Assembly: GCF_020616595.1 (NCBI RefSeq)
Contig: NZ_CP085278.1
Coordinates: 930,001 to 994,000 of the forward strand
Length of the DNA: 64,000 nt
Source of the DNA: Lentilactobacillus laojiaonis
Lineage (GTDB): Bacteria > Bacillota > Bacilli > Lactobacillales > Lactobacillaceae
Direction: 5' to 3'
The translations under genes and the position numbers were made by a program. Positions within the stretch are counted from its first letter, which is position 1. Each line of letters starts with the position of its first letter. Below the pieces are notes generated by a model, which was given only the letters and a program-made list of their open reading frames with translations, did not search any database and was not told where the DNA came from. Shown here piece after piece: positions 25,409-39,470 of the stretch.

Positions 25409-26545
25409 CTAATTCTTATTTAGCTTATTTCCATAACTATAAGTATTTAATAAATCCAATTCCTTACTAAATACATTTAAATCTGCATCATAGCCCACTT
25501 CAAGATGACCTTTTGATGATAGTCCAAATTCAGTAGCTTGATTAGTTGAACTCATCCACACAGCCATTTCAATGGAACAGTCGGTAAATTGAATAACATT
25601 TTTAAAAGCATCATCAAATCTAAGCACTGAACCAGCTAAATTACCACTTTCTAGGCGAGCTTGTTTATCTTTAACGATTACTTTTTGGCCACCTAATTCA
25701 CTGACACCTTCACCAATTCCTTTAGCTCGCATAGAATCAGAAACTAATTCAATTTTATGTGGACCTTTTTGATCAAATGCTAATTTAATCATGTCTGGAA
25801 CTACGTGGAAACCATCGCAAATTAGTTCGACATAAATGTTATCTTCTAACATAGCATGACCAGTTACCCCTGGTTGGCGATGTTTAAATTCTCGTTGGGC
25901 ATTATATAAATGAGTAACATGCGAAGCTTTACTTTCTAAAAGTTGCTCACGAGTAGCATTACTATGTCCGACTGACGGAACGATATTATGTGATAGACAA
26001 TAACTTTCAAATTCCTTTGATCCAGGATCTTCAGGAGCATATGTAATTAATCTTACTCGATTACCCGAAAGCTTATTCCAGTGATCTAACAAAGCAACAT
26101 CGGGATCTTTAATGTATTTTTCAGGTTGGGCGCCTTTAAAGATCGAAGCAATAAAAGGACCTTCCAAATGTACACCTTGGATTAAACGGTTAGTTTTAGC
26201 AACTTCGTTAATCGCAGCCATTGAATTATCAATATTGTCATTAGATTGAGTCATAGTAGTTGGGAAAATACTAGTAATTCCTTCTAATGCCATTAAATTA
26301 AGCATTTTGTTTAATTCTTCTGCATTTCCATCCATGGTGTCATAACTGTAACCACCATGAGTGTGGACATCAATAAATCCTGGTACAATTACGCGATCAC
26401 GTAAATATTCAATTTCATCATCTGGTAATGCGACATAGTCTTTCATTGGACCAACCGCTTCAATCTTTTCACCAAATCGAATATAACCATCCTTAATCAC
26501 TCGATCTCCAGTATAAATTGTTGCATGTTTTAAAACTGTACTCAT
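25409..26545 (-). CDS. nagA: N-acetylglucosamine-6-phosphate deacetylase
   Basis: Removes acetate from GlcNAc-6-phosphate, feeding amino sugars from cell-wall recycling or uptake into glycolysis and peptidoglycan synthesis. The 378-aa amidohydrolase has the HTH metal motif in IDVHTHGGYSYDTMDG (about 57-72), VHLEGPF with the bridging Glu, GHSNA and THLYNA His ligands, and LVSDSM carrying the catalytic Asp. nagB is not adjacent. Confidence 0.95.
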   Translation of the reverse strand: MSTVLKHATIYTGDRVIKDGYIRFGEKIEAVGPMKDYVALPDDEIEYLRDRVIVPGFIDVHTHGGYSYDTMDGNAEELNKMLNLMALEGITSIFPTTMTQSNDNIDNSMAAINEVAKTNRLIQGVHLEGPFIASIFKGAQPEKYIKDPDVALLDHWNKLSGNRVRLITYAPEDPGSKEFESYCLSHNIVPSVGHSNATREQLLESKASHVTHLYNAQREFKHRQPGVTGHAMLEDNIYVELICDGFHVVPDMIKLAFDQKGPHKIELVSDSMRAKGIGEGVSELGGQKVIVKDKQARLESGNLAGSVLRFDDAFKNVIQFTDCSIEMAVWMSSTNQATEFGLSSKGHLEVGYDADLNVFSKELDLLNTYSYGNKLNKN

Positions 26546-26575
26546 AATAAATAGCCTCCTTAACTTATTATCTTA

Positions 26576-26604
26576 ATTATAATCGGTATATACCAAACTT
26601 ACAA
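26576..26604 (-). promoter_or_regulatory. nagA-nagR promoter with embedded dre operator
   Basis: On the minus strand TTGTAA (26599-26604), a 17-bp spacer and TATAAT (26576-26581). The spacer contains the palindrome GGTATATACC (26585-26594), an exact match to the HutC-type dre consensus NGTMTAKACN used by NagR. Repressor bound here would exclude RNA polymerase. Confidence 0.75.
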
Positions 26605-26605
26605 A

Positions 26606-27409
26606 TTATTTTGATATTTTATTTGCACTTTCAACAGTGGCATCGATTCCTTTGATAACTGCATTTAAGAATCCTTTTTGCTCCATTTTAAGCAAGCCTT
26701 TGATGGTATCTCCACCTGGAGAACTAACTTTGTCGATAATATCAGTAGGTGATTGTTTAGATTCAATAACTACTTTAGCTGATCCAAGCATAGTTTGAGA
26801 AACAATTTCAATTGCTTGTTGTTTAGATAAACCATACTTAACCCCAGCTTTACTCAAGCACTCAATAAAGTAATCAATATAAGCTACTCCACTTCCTGAA
26901 ATTGCACTAAAACTTGGAAATTGTGCTTCACTTAATTCAATTACTTCGCCACCTAAACTAAACACCTGAAGAGCCTTTTGGAATTGTTCTGAAAGATTTT
27001 TTAAAGTTGGATTAGCACAATAAGCTGTCATTCCTAATCCATATTCTGAATTTACATTTGGTAATGTCCGTAGAATCGGTTGATCAGGATTCGTTAATTC
27101 ACTTAAATGTTGTAAATCAAATCCCGAAATTACTGAAATGACTGGTCGATTAGTGGGAAAAGTAAGTTGGCTAATTACTTTATCAGCTACTTTTGGTAAT
27201 AAAGCTAAAACAATTAAATCACTTTGATCAATTAATTCTTGATTACTACTTATCGGCGTTAATTGATAAGCTTGAGCATAGTTTTTGTAATTATCAGCGT
27301 GTTGGCTGTGAACCAAAATATCTTTAGAATTTATTTTGGCTTTAGAGATTAATATTCCTTGAATAATTGCCTTGGCCATTGAACCTAATCCGATAAATCC
27401 AATTTTCAT
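26606..27409 (-). CDS. proC: Pyrroline-5-carboxylate reductase
   Basis: Reduces pyrroline-5-carboxylate to proline with NAD(P)H. The 267-aa protein starts with the Rossmann motif IGFIGLGSMAKAI, has LRTLPNVNSEYGLG and AISGSGVAYIDYF in the middle, and the family C-terminal signature VSSPGGDTIKGL near residues 228-239. proA and proB are not in the window, so the precursor may come from elsewhere (arginine/ornithine or a distant proBA). Single-gene unit. Confidence 0.93.
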   Translation of the reverse strand: MKIGFIGLGSMAKAIIQGILISKAKINSKDILVHSQHADNYKNYAQAYQLTPISSNQELIDQSDLIVLALLPKVADKVISQLTFPTNRPVISVISGFDLQHLSELTNPDQPILRTLPNVNSEYGLGMTAYCANPTLKNLSEQFQKALQVFSLGGEVIELSEAQFPSFSAISGSGVAYIDYFIECLSKAGVKYGLSKQQAIEIVSQTMLGSAKVVIESKQSPTDIIDKVSSPGGDTIKGLLKMEQKGFLNAVIKGIDATVESANKISK

Positions 27410-27539
27410 TAGTAATTCCCTCTTTGCTAAGTTATTAAGTATTATTATAACTTTCTTGGAATATCACTAACAGTTATAATTTTTGATTATTAAAATAATT
27501 TAAACTAGAAATTATTTTAATATTATATAAATAGTTATA

Positions 27540-27576
27540 AAAAAAGTCGTAATTACTAAATTGTAATTACGACTAA
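27540..27576 (-). terminator. Terminator of the tRNA-Gln copy 1 transcript
   Basis: AGTCGTAATTAC and its exact complement form a 12-bp stem with a 6-nt loop, followed on the minus strand by a T-run. Confidence 0.85.
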
Positions 27577-27582
27577 ACGTAG

Positions 27583-27654
27583 TTGGGCTAGCTGGGATCG
27601 AACCAGCGCATGATGGGATCAAAACCCATTGCCTTACCGCTTGGCTATAGCCCA
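27583..27654 (-). tRNA. tRNA-Gln (TTG), copy 1
   Basis: A 72-nt cloverleaf with acceptor TGGGCTA/TAGCCCA, anticodon loop TTTTGAT giving TTG, T-loop GGTTCGATCC and discriminator A. Sequence identical to copy 2 at 27780-27851. Confidence 0.95.
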
Positions 27655-27736
27655 ATAATATGTATCAAATTAACATATAGTATATTACTAGAATTAATAT
27701 ACTAAGTCAAGGGTTTTATTAATAATTAGTAATAAA

Positions 27737-27764
27737 AAAACACCATAACCAGGTTATGATGTTT
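27737..27764 (-). terminator. Terminator between the two tRNA-Gln genes
   Basis: On the minus strand ACATCATAACC pairs with GGTTATGGTGT (one G-T pair) and is followed by seven T residues, ending the tRNA-Tyr/tRNA-Gln copy 2 transcript. Confidence 0.8.
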
Positions 27765-27779
27765 AAACTACTTTATGTA

Positions 27780-27851
27780 TTGGGCTAGCTGGGATCGAAC
27801 CAGCGCATGATGGGATCAAAACCCATTGCCTTACCGCTTGGCTATAGCCCA
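27780..27851 (-). tRNA. tRNA-Gln (TTG), copy 2
   Basis: Identical over all 72 nt to copy 1. It follows tRNA-Tyr by 5 bp on the same transcript. Confidence 0.95.
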
Positions 27852-27856
27852 ATAAA

Positions 27857-27939
27857 TGGAGGGGAGTGGATTCGAACCACCGAACCCGAAGGAGTGGATT
27901 TACAGTCCACCGCGTTTAGCCAGACTTCGCTACCCCTCC
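27857..27939 (-). tRNA. tRNA-Tyr (GTA)
   Basis: An 83-nt class II tRNA with acceptor GGAGGGG/CCCCTCC, anticodon stem GTGGA/TCCAC around CTGTAAA (anticodon GTA), a long variable arm and discriminator A. Confidence 0.95.
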
Positions 27940-27978
27940 GTATGACTACTCGGTGTTACCACCGAATCAACATATATT

Positions 27979-28007
27979 ATAATACAAAAAATACTCGCAA
28001 CCGTCAA
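27979..28007 (-). promoter_or_regulatory. Promoter of tRNA-Tyr/tRNA-Gln
   Basis: On the minus strand TTGACG (28002-28007), a 17-bp spacer and TATTAT (27979-27984). The same two hexamers and spacing are seen in rrn promoter P2. A small hairpin around TCGGTGGTAACACCGA lies between promoter and tRNA. Confidence 0.75.
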
Positions 28008-28040
28008 CCCTTTTTAGCAAAAAAGTTGTTTTTTTGTATA

Positions 28041-28072
28041 AAAAAAAGCGCCGATAAATCGGCACCTTTTTA
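28041..28072 (-). terminator. Terminator of the second POT transporter gene
   Basis: GCCGAT and ATCGGC with flanking A/T runs form the stem at the end of the POT gene; eight T residues follow on the minus strand. Confidence 0.8.
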
Positions 28073-29560
28073 ATTTACACCTTCCATTAACTTTTTAACC
28101 GGTTTTACTAAGAAAAATAGAATAATTCCGGCAATAATGGCTACTATACCAACTATTGAAAAGTATTTAATTTCATTGGCTGGTGTATAGAATTTAACGA
28201 TTTGTGAGTTAACTGCTTGACCAGCTGCATCAGCTAAGAACCACATACTCATCATTTGTGATTCAAAAGCCTTTGGAGCTAGTTTAGTTGTAACTGATAA
28301 TCCAATTGGAGAGATTAATAATTCAGCAATTTCTACAATTGCCCAACTACCTACCAACCATAATGGACTAATTTTTGAATGAGTTCCAAACATAGTAACT
28401 GGAATAACCATAAACAAGTATGATAATCCGGCTACTAACATTCCAGTTGCGAATTTAGCTGGTGAACTAGGTTGTTTTTTACCTAATTTAACCCATAATA
28501 ATGCAAATAATGGTGTGTATGCCATAATGAATAATGGGTTTAGTGATTGATACCAAGCAGCTGGAATAGTAAAGCCTAAGAAATGGTTATTAACTTGATT
28601 TTCAGCAAATAATGCTAAAACCACAGATCCTTGTTCTTCAATTGCCCAAAAGATTGCTGCAGCAATGAATAGTGGAATATAAGCCATAACTCTTGAACGT
28701 TCTTTGTCTGTAATCTTTTTACTTGTAATAATAATAATGAAGTAAACAATTGGTGTCAAAATAGCTAAAATACTTAATAAGGTAATAAAACTATCAATAG
28801 TAAGAATACCCATGAATTTAAATAGTAAAACAATTAATGCAAATACTACAATTCCTAAAATAACACGAATTGATAATTTTTTGGCATCTTCTGGTTCTAA
28901 TGGATCATTGGGATATAAACTTGGACTTGGTAAACTCTTCTTACCACCTAAGTAATATTGCAAAAGTCCAAAGAACATTCCAATAGCAGCTAAAGAAAAT
29001 CCGAGATGGAAGTTAACGTGCATTCCTAAGTATCCGACTAATAGTGGAGCAATAAATGATCCTAAGTTAATTCCGAAAACAAAGATAGTAAATCCAGAAT
29101 CTCTTCGTCCATCAGATTCAGTATATAAACTACCTACCATTTCAGAAACATTGGGTTTTAAAAATCCGGTTCCTAAAATAATTAAAGCAATTGAACCAAA
29201 TAAAGCGTAAGCACCAAGTGGTAAGGCTAAGACGATATGTCCGACCATAATTAAGATACCACCATTAAATACTGTCTTACGACTACCCCATAATCGATCA
29301 CTTACATATCCACCAATAACTGATGATAAGTAAACTAATGATCCATAAATTGCCATTATCGAAGCAGCGGTTGTTTGTGAAAATCCTAAACCGCCTTGTG
29401 ATACTTTAAAATACATATAGTAAAGTAAAATAGCACGCATACCATAATAACTAAATCGTTCCCACATCTCAGTAAAGAATAACGTTGACAACCCCTTCGG
29501 TTGTCCGAAGAACGATGCATCCTGCATCTTCTCGAGATCTAACTTTTGCTGTTCTTGCAT
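28070..29560 (-). CDS. POT family di-/tripeptide transporter, second copy
   Basis: A 496-aa proton-dependent oligopeptide transporter clearly paralogous to the protein at 14738-16216: both share [40 protein letters not shown] and [11 protein letters not shown] or close variants. About 14 membrane segments. AGGG-type ribosome site before the ATG, and an ordinary short upstream region with no structured leader. Two POT systems suggest reliance on small peptides for nitrogen. Confidence 0.92.
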   Translation of the reverse strand: MQEQQKLDLEKMQDASFFGQPKGLSTLFFTEMWERFSYYGMRAILLYYMYFKVSQGGLGFSQTTAASIMAIYGSLVYLSSVIGGYVSDRLWGSRKTVFNGGILIMVGHIVLALPLGAYALFGSIALIILGTGFLKPNVSEMVGSLYTESDGRRDSGFTIFVFGINLGSFIAPLLVGYLGMHVNFHLGFSLAAIGMFFGLLQYYLGGKKSLPSPSLYPNDPLEPEDAKKLSIRVILGIVVFALIVLLFKFMGILTIDSFITLLSILAILTPIVYFIIIITSKKITDKERSRVMAYIPLFIAAAIFWAIEEQGSVVLALFAENQVNNHFLGFTIPAAWYQSLNPLFIMAYTPLFALLWVKLGKKQPSSPAKFATGMLVAGLSYLFMVIPVTMFGTHSKISPLWLVGSWAIVEIAELLISPIGLSVTTKLAPKAFESQMMSMWFLADAAGQAVNSQIVKFYTPANEIKYFSIVGIVAIIAGIILFFLVKPVKKLMEGVN

Positions 29561-29654
29561 AAAGAACCCTCCAAAAATTTAATTAATGTTAAGAGTATAT
29601 AACTAAAAATATCATAAAACAAGACATTTATGAGAAAAATTCTAATTTTAAAAT

Positions 29655-29695
29655 AAAAAACTAGTAACCTATTTATTTTTGGTTACTAGTTTTTT
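29655..29695 (-). terminator. Terminator of the orphan PTS IIB-IIA genes
   Basis: ACTAGTAACC and GGTTACTAGT with A/T flanks form a 15-bp stem. The last codons and stop of the IIA gene lie inside the first arm. Confidence 0.85.
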
Positions 29696-29992
29696 AAAGT
29701 ATAAATTAACAAATTTTTCAGTTATAAATTGAATAGTTTCGGTATTAGATAACGTATCCTGAGCATGACAAACCAGTACCGAATATTCAATATTTTCAAT
29801 ATCAGCTAATAATTTATTTTGCGCTTTATGAGCATTTATTAGAAAATTATGAGAATTATCTAATTGGTTATCAATATAATCCAAACTAAGTTCATGTTGC
29901 GATAAATCGTCCCAAATATTATTAAGTATATTTTTGGCATGCCCGCTTTGAATTAGCATCTGCATGGCTAAGGATTCACTAGACGGTTGCAT
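29669..29992 (-). CDS. PTS lactose/cellobiose-family IIA component
   Basis: A 107-aa soluble helical phosphocarrier of the IIA-Lac/Chb type. AHKAQNKLL and VCHAQDTLSN match the two conserved segments; the His in HAQD is the phosphorylated residue, and its Asp is the expected Mg ligand of the trimer. Start: GTGAGG lies 6 nt before the ATG at 29992, while the longer frame from 30004 would contain that box. The start overlaps the IIB gene by 14 nt. No IIC gene is in the neighbourhood. Confidence 0.82.
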   Translation of the reverse strand: MQPSSESLAMQMLIQSGHAKNILNNIWDDLSQHELSLDYIDNQLDNSHNFLINAHKAQNKLLADIENIEYSVLVCHAQDTLSNTETIQFITEKFVNLYFKKLVTKNK

Positions 29993-30302
29993 CATTATCC
30001 TCACTAGTTAAATTAAGCTCATTTTTAATGAATTTAACTAATCTTTCACCATTGGTCCATCCATAAACATCATCAGGAATTAATTTAACCGGAACATGCT
30101 TAGTTTTAATTTGTTGCTTCTTAAATTCAGCTTGTGGTGCCACCAATATAAGATCTAAATCATCTGATACTTCCCCATAAGTATCTATATCTGAAGTTAT
30201 TAGATTAATTGGTAAATTGTAATGTTCAATAAATATACGGGCAGAATCAGATAAAGATTTACTAGAAATTCCATCTTTACAAATCAATAATACATTATTC
30301 AT
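29979..30302 (-). CDS. PTS lactose/cellobiose-family IIB component
   Basis: A 107-aa phosphocarrier. The N-terminal strand and P-loop VLLICKDGISS keeps the phosphorylated Cys at residue 8, and LILVAPQAEFKKQQIK matches the family's second loop. The P-loop (CKDGISSKSL) is less typical than the usual C..GMST pattern. It sits with IIA but without a membrane IIC, so the pair may serve a distant or shared IIC, or have a regulatory role. Confidence 0.78.
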   Translation of the reverse strand: MNNVLLICKDGISSKSLSDSARIFIEHYNLPINLITSDIDTYGEVSDDLDLILVAPQAEFKKQQIKTKHVPVKLIPDDVYGWTNGERLVKFIKNELNLTSEDNDATV

Positions 30303-30367
30303 AATGTTATTCCCCTTTACTCAATATATATTTATAATAGCAAAACTAATTAATTAAACACAATAAT

Positions 30368-31042
30368 TTAGTCTTTCAAAAGAAACTTTTTTAAATTATG
30401 CTGACTAGCTGAAATTTTATATAGGTATTTCGCTTGAACAAACGTCCGTTGATTTGATTGATAGCTACTTACACAAGTAATCATTGTTAATACCTTAAGA
30501 TCCTTTTTATCATCAATAACTTCTACATTATTCGCCATAATTTGGCCATTATGTATAATTTTATATACATAGACATTTTTTAAATCGGTTAGATATACTT
30601 TATAACCATATTTTGCTAAATGTAAATTATGAAAAATACTATTTAAACGCATATAATGTCCGGCTAAGGCATAATTTCGTTCTCCCATACTTTGGTTTGG
30701 TTTCATTGTAGATACTCCATTTAGCATATTATAGCCATTCTCACCGTATCCATTGTATATTAAGTTTTTCATTTCTAATTTTGGTATGCTCATTATACCG
30801 ACTACATTTTGTTTATATTTATTTTGTCGCATTAAATTAAAGGTTGATAGATCGGTAATATTAGAACTACTAAAATTTCCATTTTTTGTCTGATTTTTCC
30901 TTATAATTCTACGATTCATCTTCTTAGTAACTGAGATAGTATTATTATTAACGATAAAATGATGAAGATAATTAGATCGATTGATATAAATAATAAATAA
31001 TGCAAATAGTATTAATACTTTAATTATATTTTTTATTTTCAT
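30368..31042 (-). CDS. srtA: Class A sortase
   Basis: A 224-aa membrane-anchored transpeptidase that attaches LPXTG-type proteins to peptidoglycan. An N-terminal anchor covers about residues 6-24. The catalytic domain has GERNYALAGHYM (catalytic His), LTMITCVSS (catalytic Cys) and QRTFVQAK (Arg), in the order of class A sortases. No LPXTG substrate gene is adjacent. It ends 65 bp before the PTS IIB gene, so shared transcription is possible but functionally unexplained. Confidence 0.88.
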   Translation of the reverse strand: MKIKNIIKVLILFALFIIYINRSNYLHHFIVNNNTISVTKKMNRRIIRKNQTKNGNFSSSNITDLSTFNLMRQNKYKQNVVGIMSIPKLEMKNLIYNGYGENGYNMLNGVSTMKPNQSMGERNYALAGHYMRLNSIFHNLHLAKYGYKVYLTDLKNVYVYKIIHNGQIMANNVEVIDDKKDLKVLTMITCVSSYQSNQRTFVQAKYLYKISASQHNLKKFLLKD

Positions 31043-31110
31043 TTTTCTTATCCTTTATAATTTATTTTCATTATTAAGTACGAAAAAAATATAATTAAAA
31101 TTATAAAAAT

Positions 31111-31147
31111 AAAAAGCAACAGTCAATTAATTTGACTGTTGCTTTTT
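31111..31147. terminator. Terminator between tRNA-Thr and the sortase gene
   Basis: AAAAAGCAACAGTCAA and its complement form a 16-bp stem, downstream of tRNA-Thr on the minus strand and followed there by a T-run. Confidence 0.85.
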
Positions 31148-31168
31148 ATTTTTTACGATAATTATAAA

Positions 31169-31241
31169 TGCCGACTGCAGGACTTGAACCTGTGACCCTC
31201 GGTTTACGATACCGATGCTCTACCAACTGAGCTAAGTCGGC
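31169..31241 (-). tRNA. tRNA-Thr (CGT)
   Basis: A 73-nt cloverleaf with acceptor GCCGACT/AGTCGGC, anticodon stem TCGGT/ACCGA around ATCGTAA (anticodon CGT), T-loop GGTTCAAGTCC and discriminator A. It lies beyond the rrn terminator, so it depends on read-through or an unseen promoter. Confidence 0.95.
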
Positions 31242-31260
31242 AAAATTATAATATAAACAA

Positions 31261-31286
31261 AAATGCTAACCAATCAGTTAGCATTT
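31261..31286 (-). terminator. Terminator of the rRNA operon
   Basis: AAATGCTAAC and GTTAGCATTT form a 10-bp stem with a 6-nt loop, followed on the minus strand by TTGTTT, just after tRNA-Asn. Confidence 0.75.
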
Positions 31287-31294
31287 CAACAAAA

Positions 31295-31367
31295 CTCCGG
31301 CAGGCGGGCTCGAACCGTCGACAACCTGATTAACAGTCAGGTGCTCTACCAACTGAGCTATGCCGGA
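31295..31367 (-). tRNA. tRNA-Asn (GTT)
   Basis: A 73-nt cloverleaf with acceptor TCCGGCA/TGCCGGA, anticodon stem CCTGA/TCAGG around CTGTTAA (anticodon GTT), and discriminator G. It is the last gene of the rRNA operon, 7 bp after 5S. Confidence 0.95.
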
Positions 31368-31373
31368 ATAAAA

Positions 31374-31490
31374 GCATGGCAACTTCCTACCCTCGCAGGG
31401 GGCGATCCCCCAACTACTATCGGCGTTCAGAAGCTTAACTACTGTGTTCGGCATGGGAACAGGTGTATCCTTCTGGCTATCGCCACCACA
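31374..31490 (-). rRNA. rrf: 5S ribosomal RNA
   Basis: About 117 nt from TGTGGTGGCGATAGCCAGAA to the complementary CCATGC end, containing the conserved CCGAACACAG and GGGGGATCGCCCCC parts. Ends are approximate. Confidence 0.95.
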
Positions 31491-31572
31491 CTATATATCT
31501 AGAAAGAACTTCGTTCTCTCAAAACTAGCTAATATTAATTTTTCCGCATTGAGAACACCAAATCAACTCTAT

Positions 31573-34492
<2,920 letters not shown>

Positions 34493-34654
34493 TCACAACC
34501 TACGGTTGTGCATTAGTTATTGAGTATTTGCGATTTTTTCTTGTTAAAAACTCAAAATTACGCGGTGTTCTCGGTTTAATTATATTTATTATAATTACTA
34601 CAGAAAAATTAATATTATCTAGTTTTCAAAGAACCAAGTTTGACTTTACGCCAA

Positions 34655-34727
34655 TGGAGAATAGCGGGATCGAACCGCTGACCCCCTGCTTGCAAAGCAG
34701 GTGCTCTCCCAGCTGAGCTAATTCCCC
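34655..34727 (-). tRNA. tRNA-Ala (TGC)
   Basis: A 73-nt cloverleaf in the 16S-23S spacer with anticodon stem CCTGC/GCAGG around TTTGCAA (anticodon TGC), T-loop GGTTCGATCC and discriminator A. Confidence 0.95.
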
Positions 34728-34754
34728 AAGTTACTGCCGGCCTATGGTCGGTGA

Positions 34755-34828
<74 letters not shown>

Positions 34829-34910
34829 ATAAGTGTAACTCACTTATTTGTATGAGAGTAGACCTCTCAAAACTAAACAAAGTTTCGATTAATGTGCAGG
34901 CTTCCTTTAT

Positions 34911-36490
<1,580 letters not shown>

Positions 36491-36677
36491 AAAATGATTA
36501 AGCTTGTAAGCTCATTTTGTTGTTCTATTTACTAGCGAATTGACTTCGCAAATGTTTTGGTCATAAACCGAAATGATTTATGACGCCCTGCACATTTGTT
36601 TAATCGAAACTTTGTTCAGTTTTCAAAGATCTACTTCGTTGTCATAACTTATTTATTACCGTTTTGACAACTATTTA

Positions 36678-36706
36678 ATAATAACAGATTCAATTGCTTG
36701 CGTCAA
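36678..36706 (-). promoter_or_regulatory. rRNA operon promoter P2
   Basis: On the minus strand TTGACG (36701-36706), a 17-bp spacer and TATTAT (36678-36683), leaving a leader of about 180 nt before 16S. Confidence 0.85.
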
Positions 36707-36759
36707 CAACTTTTTTAAAATTAAATTTAATAAGTTATCGGTATCAAACAGCATAAATA

Positions 36760-36788
36760 ATAATATTATAATTAATAAGTTTTGTCAA
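36760..36788 (-). promoter_or_regulatory. rRNA operon promoter P1
   Basis: On the minus strand TTGACA (36783-36788), a 17-bp spacer and TATTAT (36760-36765). P1 lies 82 bp upstream of P2 and directly after the lysS terminator. The 329-bp stretch 36491-36819 holds these two promoters, the rrn leader and the lysS terminator, and no gene. Confidence 0.85.
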
Positions 36789-36790
36789 TA

Positions 36791-36819
36791 AAAAAAGATG
36801 ACTAAATAGTCATCTTTTT

Positions 36820-36820
<1 letters not shown>
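36791..36820 (-). terminator. Terminator of lysS
   Basis: AAAAAAGATGACTA and TAGTCATCTTTTTT form a 14-bp stem with a 2-nt loop at the lysS stop, ahead of the rrn promoters. Confidence 0.88.
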
Positions 36821-38337
<1,517 letters not shown>

Positions 38338-38380
38338 TCACGTCATTGTTGTAAATAATCATACCATAATTAACGAAATT

Positions 38381-39388
38381 TTATTCGATAATTTCTGAAC
38401 GTTTTGCTTCACGTTCTAAGGTTTTATCAAGGAATTCATCAAAAATTTCATCCATTGCCTTTTCACCATCAGCATTATTTAAAGCTGCTTTAGTTCTAGC
38501 TGAATGAGAGATGCCCTTTAAGTAATAAGCAGCTTGGCCTCTAAATTCATGTGAACCTGCATAGTCACCTTTTAATTCAACTAAGCGATGCAAATGTTCT
38601 TTAGCTGTTTCAATTTTTTCAGTAGCTGAGGGTTCATCAATTAATTCACCAGTAGCTAAATAATGTTCAGTTTGTTTTAGTACCCAAGGGTTACCTTCTA
38701 CAGCACGACCCATCATTACTGCATCGGCACCAATTTCTTCCAACATGCGTTTAGCATCTTGAGGGGTTTTAATATCACCATTACCCATAAATGGAATCTT
38801 AATTTGACTGGCTACTTCTTTTAAAATATCCCAATCTGCATGACCAGTATACATTTGTTTTCTAGTTCGACCATGCATTGCTAAAGCACTAGCTCCGGCG
38901 CGTTCAGCAGCAAGGGCATTTTCAACTGCTAATATATGATTTTCATCCCAACCAGTTCTCATTTTTACAGTTACTGGTTTTTTAACTGCATCAGTAACAT
39001 ATGAAACCATTTCATAAACTTTGTTAGGGTCTAATAACCAACGAGCACCTGCATCCGTCTTAACTACTTTATTAACCGGACATCCCATATTGATATCAAT
39101 AATATCCGCATTAGTATTTTGATCAACAAATTTAGCAGCTTCCACTAAAGTTTCCTTAGTGCCACCAAAAATTTGAATACTCATTGGATGTTCAACTGGA
39201 TCAACAAACATCATATCAAGAGTTTTTTGGTTCTTATACATGATTCCGCGATCCGAAATCATTTCGCAAACTACTAAACCGGCACCAAATTTTTTACAAA
39301 TTACACGAAAGGCTGAATTAGTTACACCAGCCATTGGCGCTACAACTACCTGATTCGGAATAGTAACGTCACCAATTTTCCACTCCAT
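38381..39388 (-). CDS. dusB: tRNA-dihydrouridine synthase (DusB type)
   Basis: An FMN enzyme that reduces uridines in tRNA D-loops. The 335-aa protein has the TIM-barrel start VVAPMAGVTNSAFR near residues 15-28, the catalytic Cys in INMGCPVNKVV near residue 100, MHGRTRKQMY, and FMGNGDIKTPQDA with VMMGRAVEGNPW for FMN phosphate binding. AGG-type ribosome site before the ATG. It lies between hslO and lysS in the housekeeping block. Confidence 0.95.
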   Translation of the reverse strand: MEWKIGDVTIPNQVVVAPMAGVTNSAFRVICKKFGAGLVVCEMISDRGIMYKNQKTLDMMFVDPVEHPMSIQIFGGTKETLVEAAKFVDQNTNADIIDINMGCPVNKVVKTDAGARWLLDPNKVYEMVSYVTDAVKKPVTVKMRTGWDENHILAVENALAAERAGASALAMHGRTRKQMYTGHADWDILKEVASQIKIPFMGNGDIKTPQDAKRMLEEIGADAVMMGRAVEGNPWVLKQTEHYLATGELIDEPSATEKIETAKEHLHRLVELKGDYAGSHEFRGQAAYYLKGISHSARTKAALNNADGEKAMDEIFDEFLDKTLEREAKRSEIIE

Positions 39389-39470
39389 TTTTTCACCTCA
39401 TTAAACATTTAACTCAATATAAAATATGCGTTTTTTATCGTATCACAAAAATTATCAAAAAAATAGATTG

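Noticed and set aside
27807-28073. Rightward 88-codon ORF
   Set aside because: It runs through tRNA-Gln and tRNA-Tyr on the other strand.
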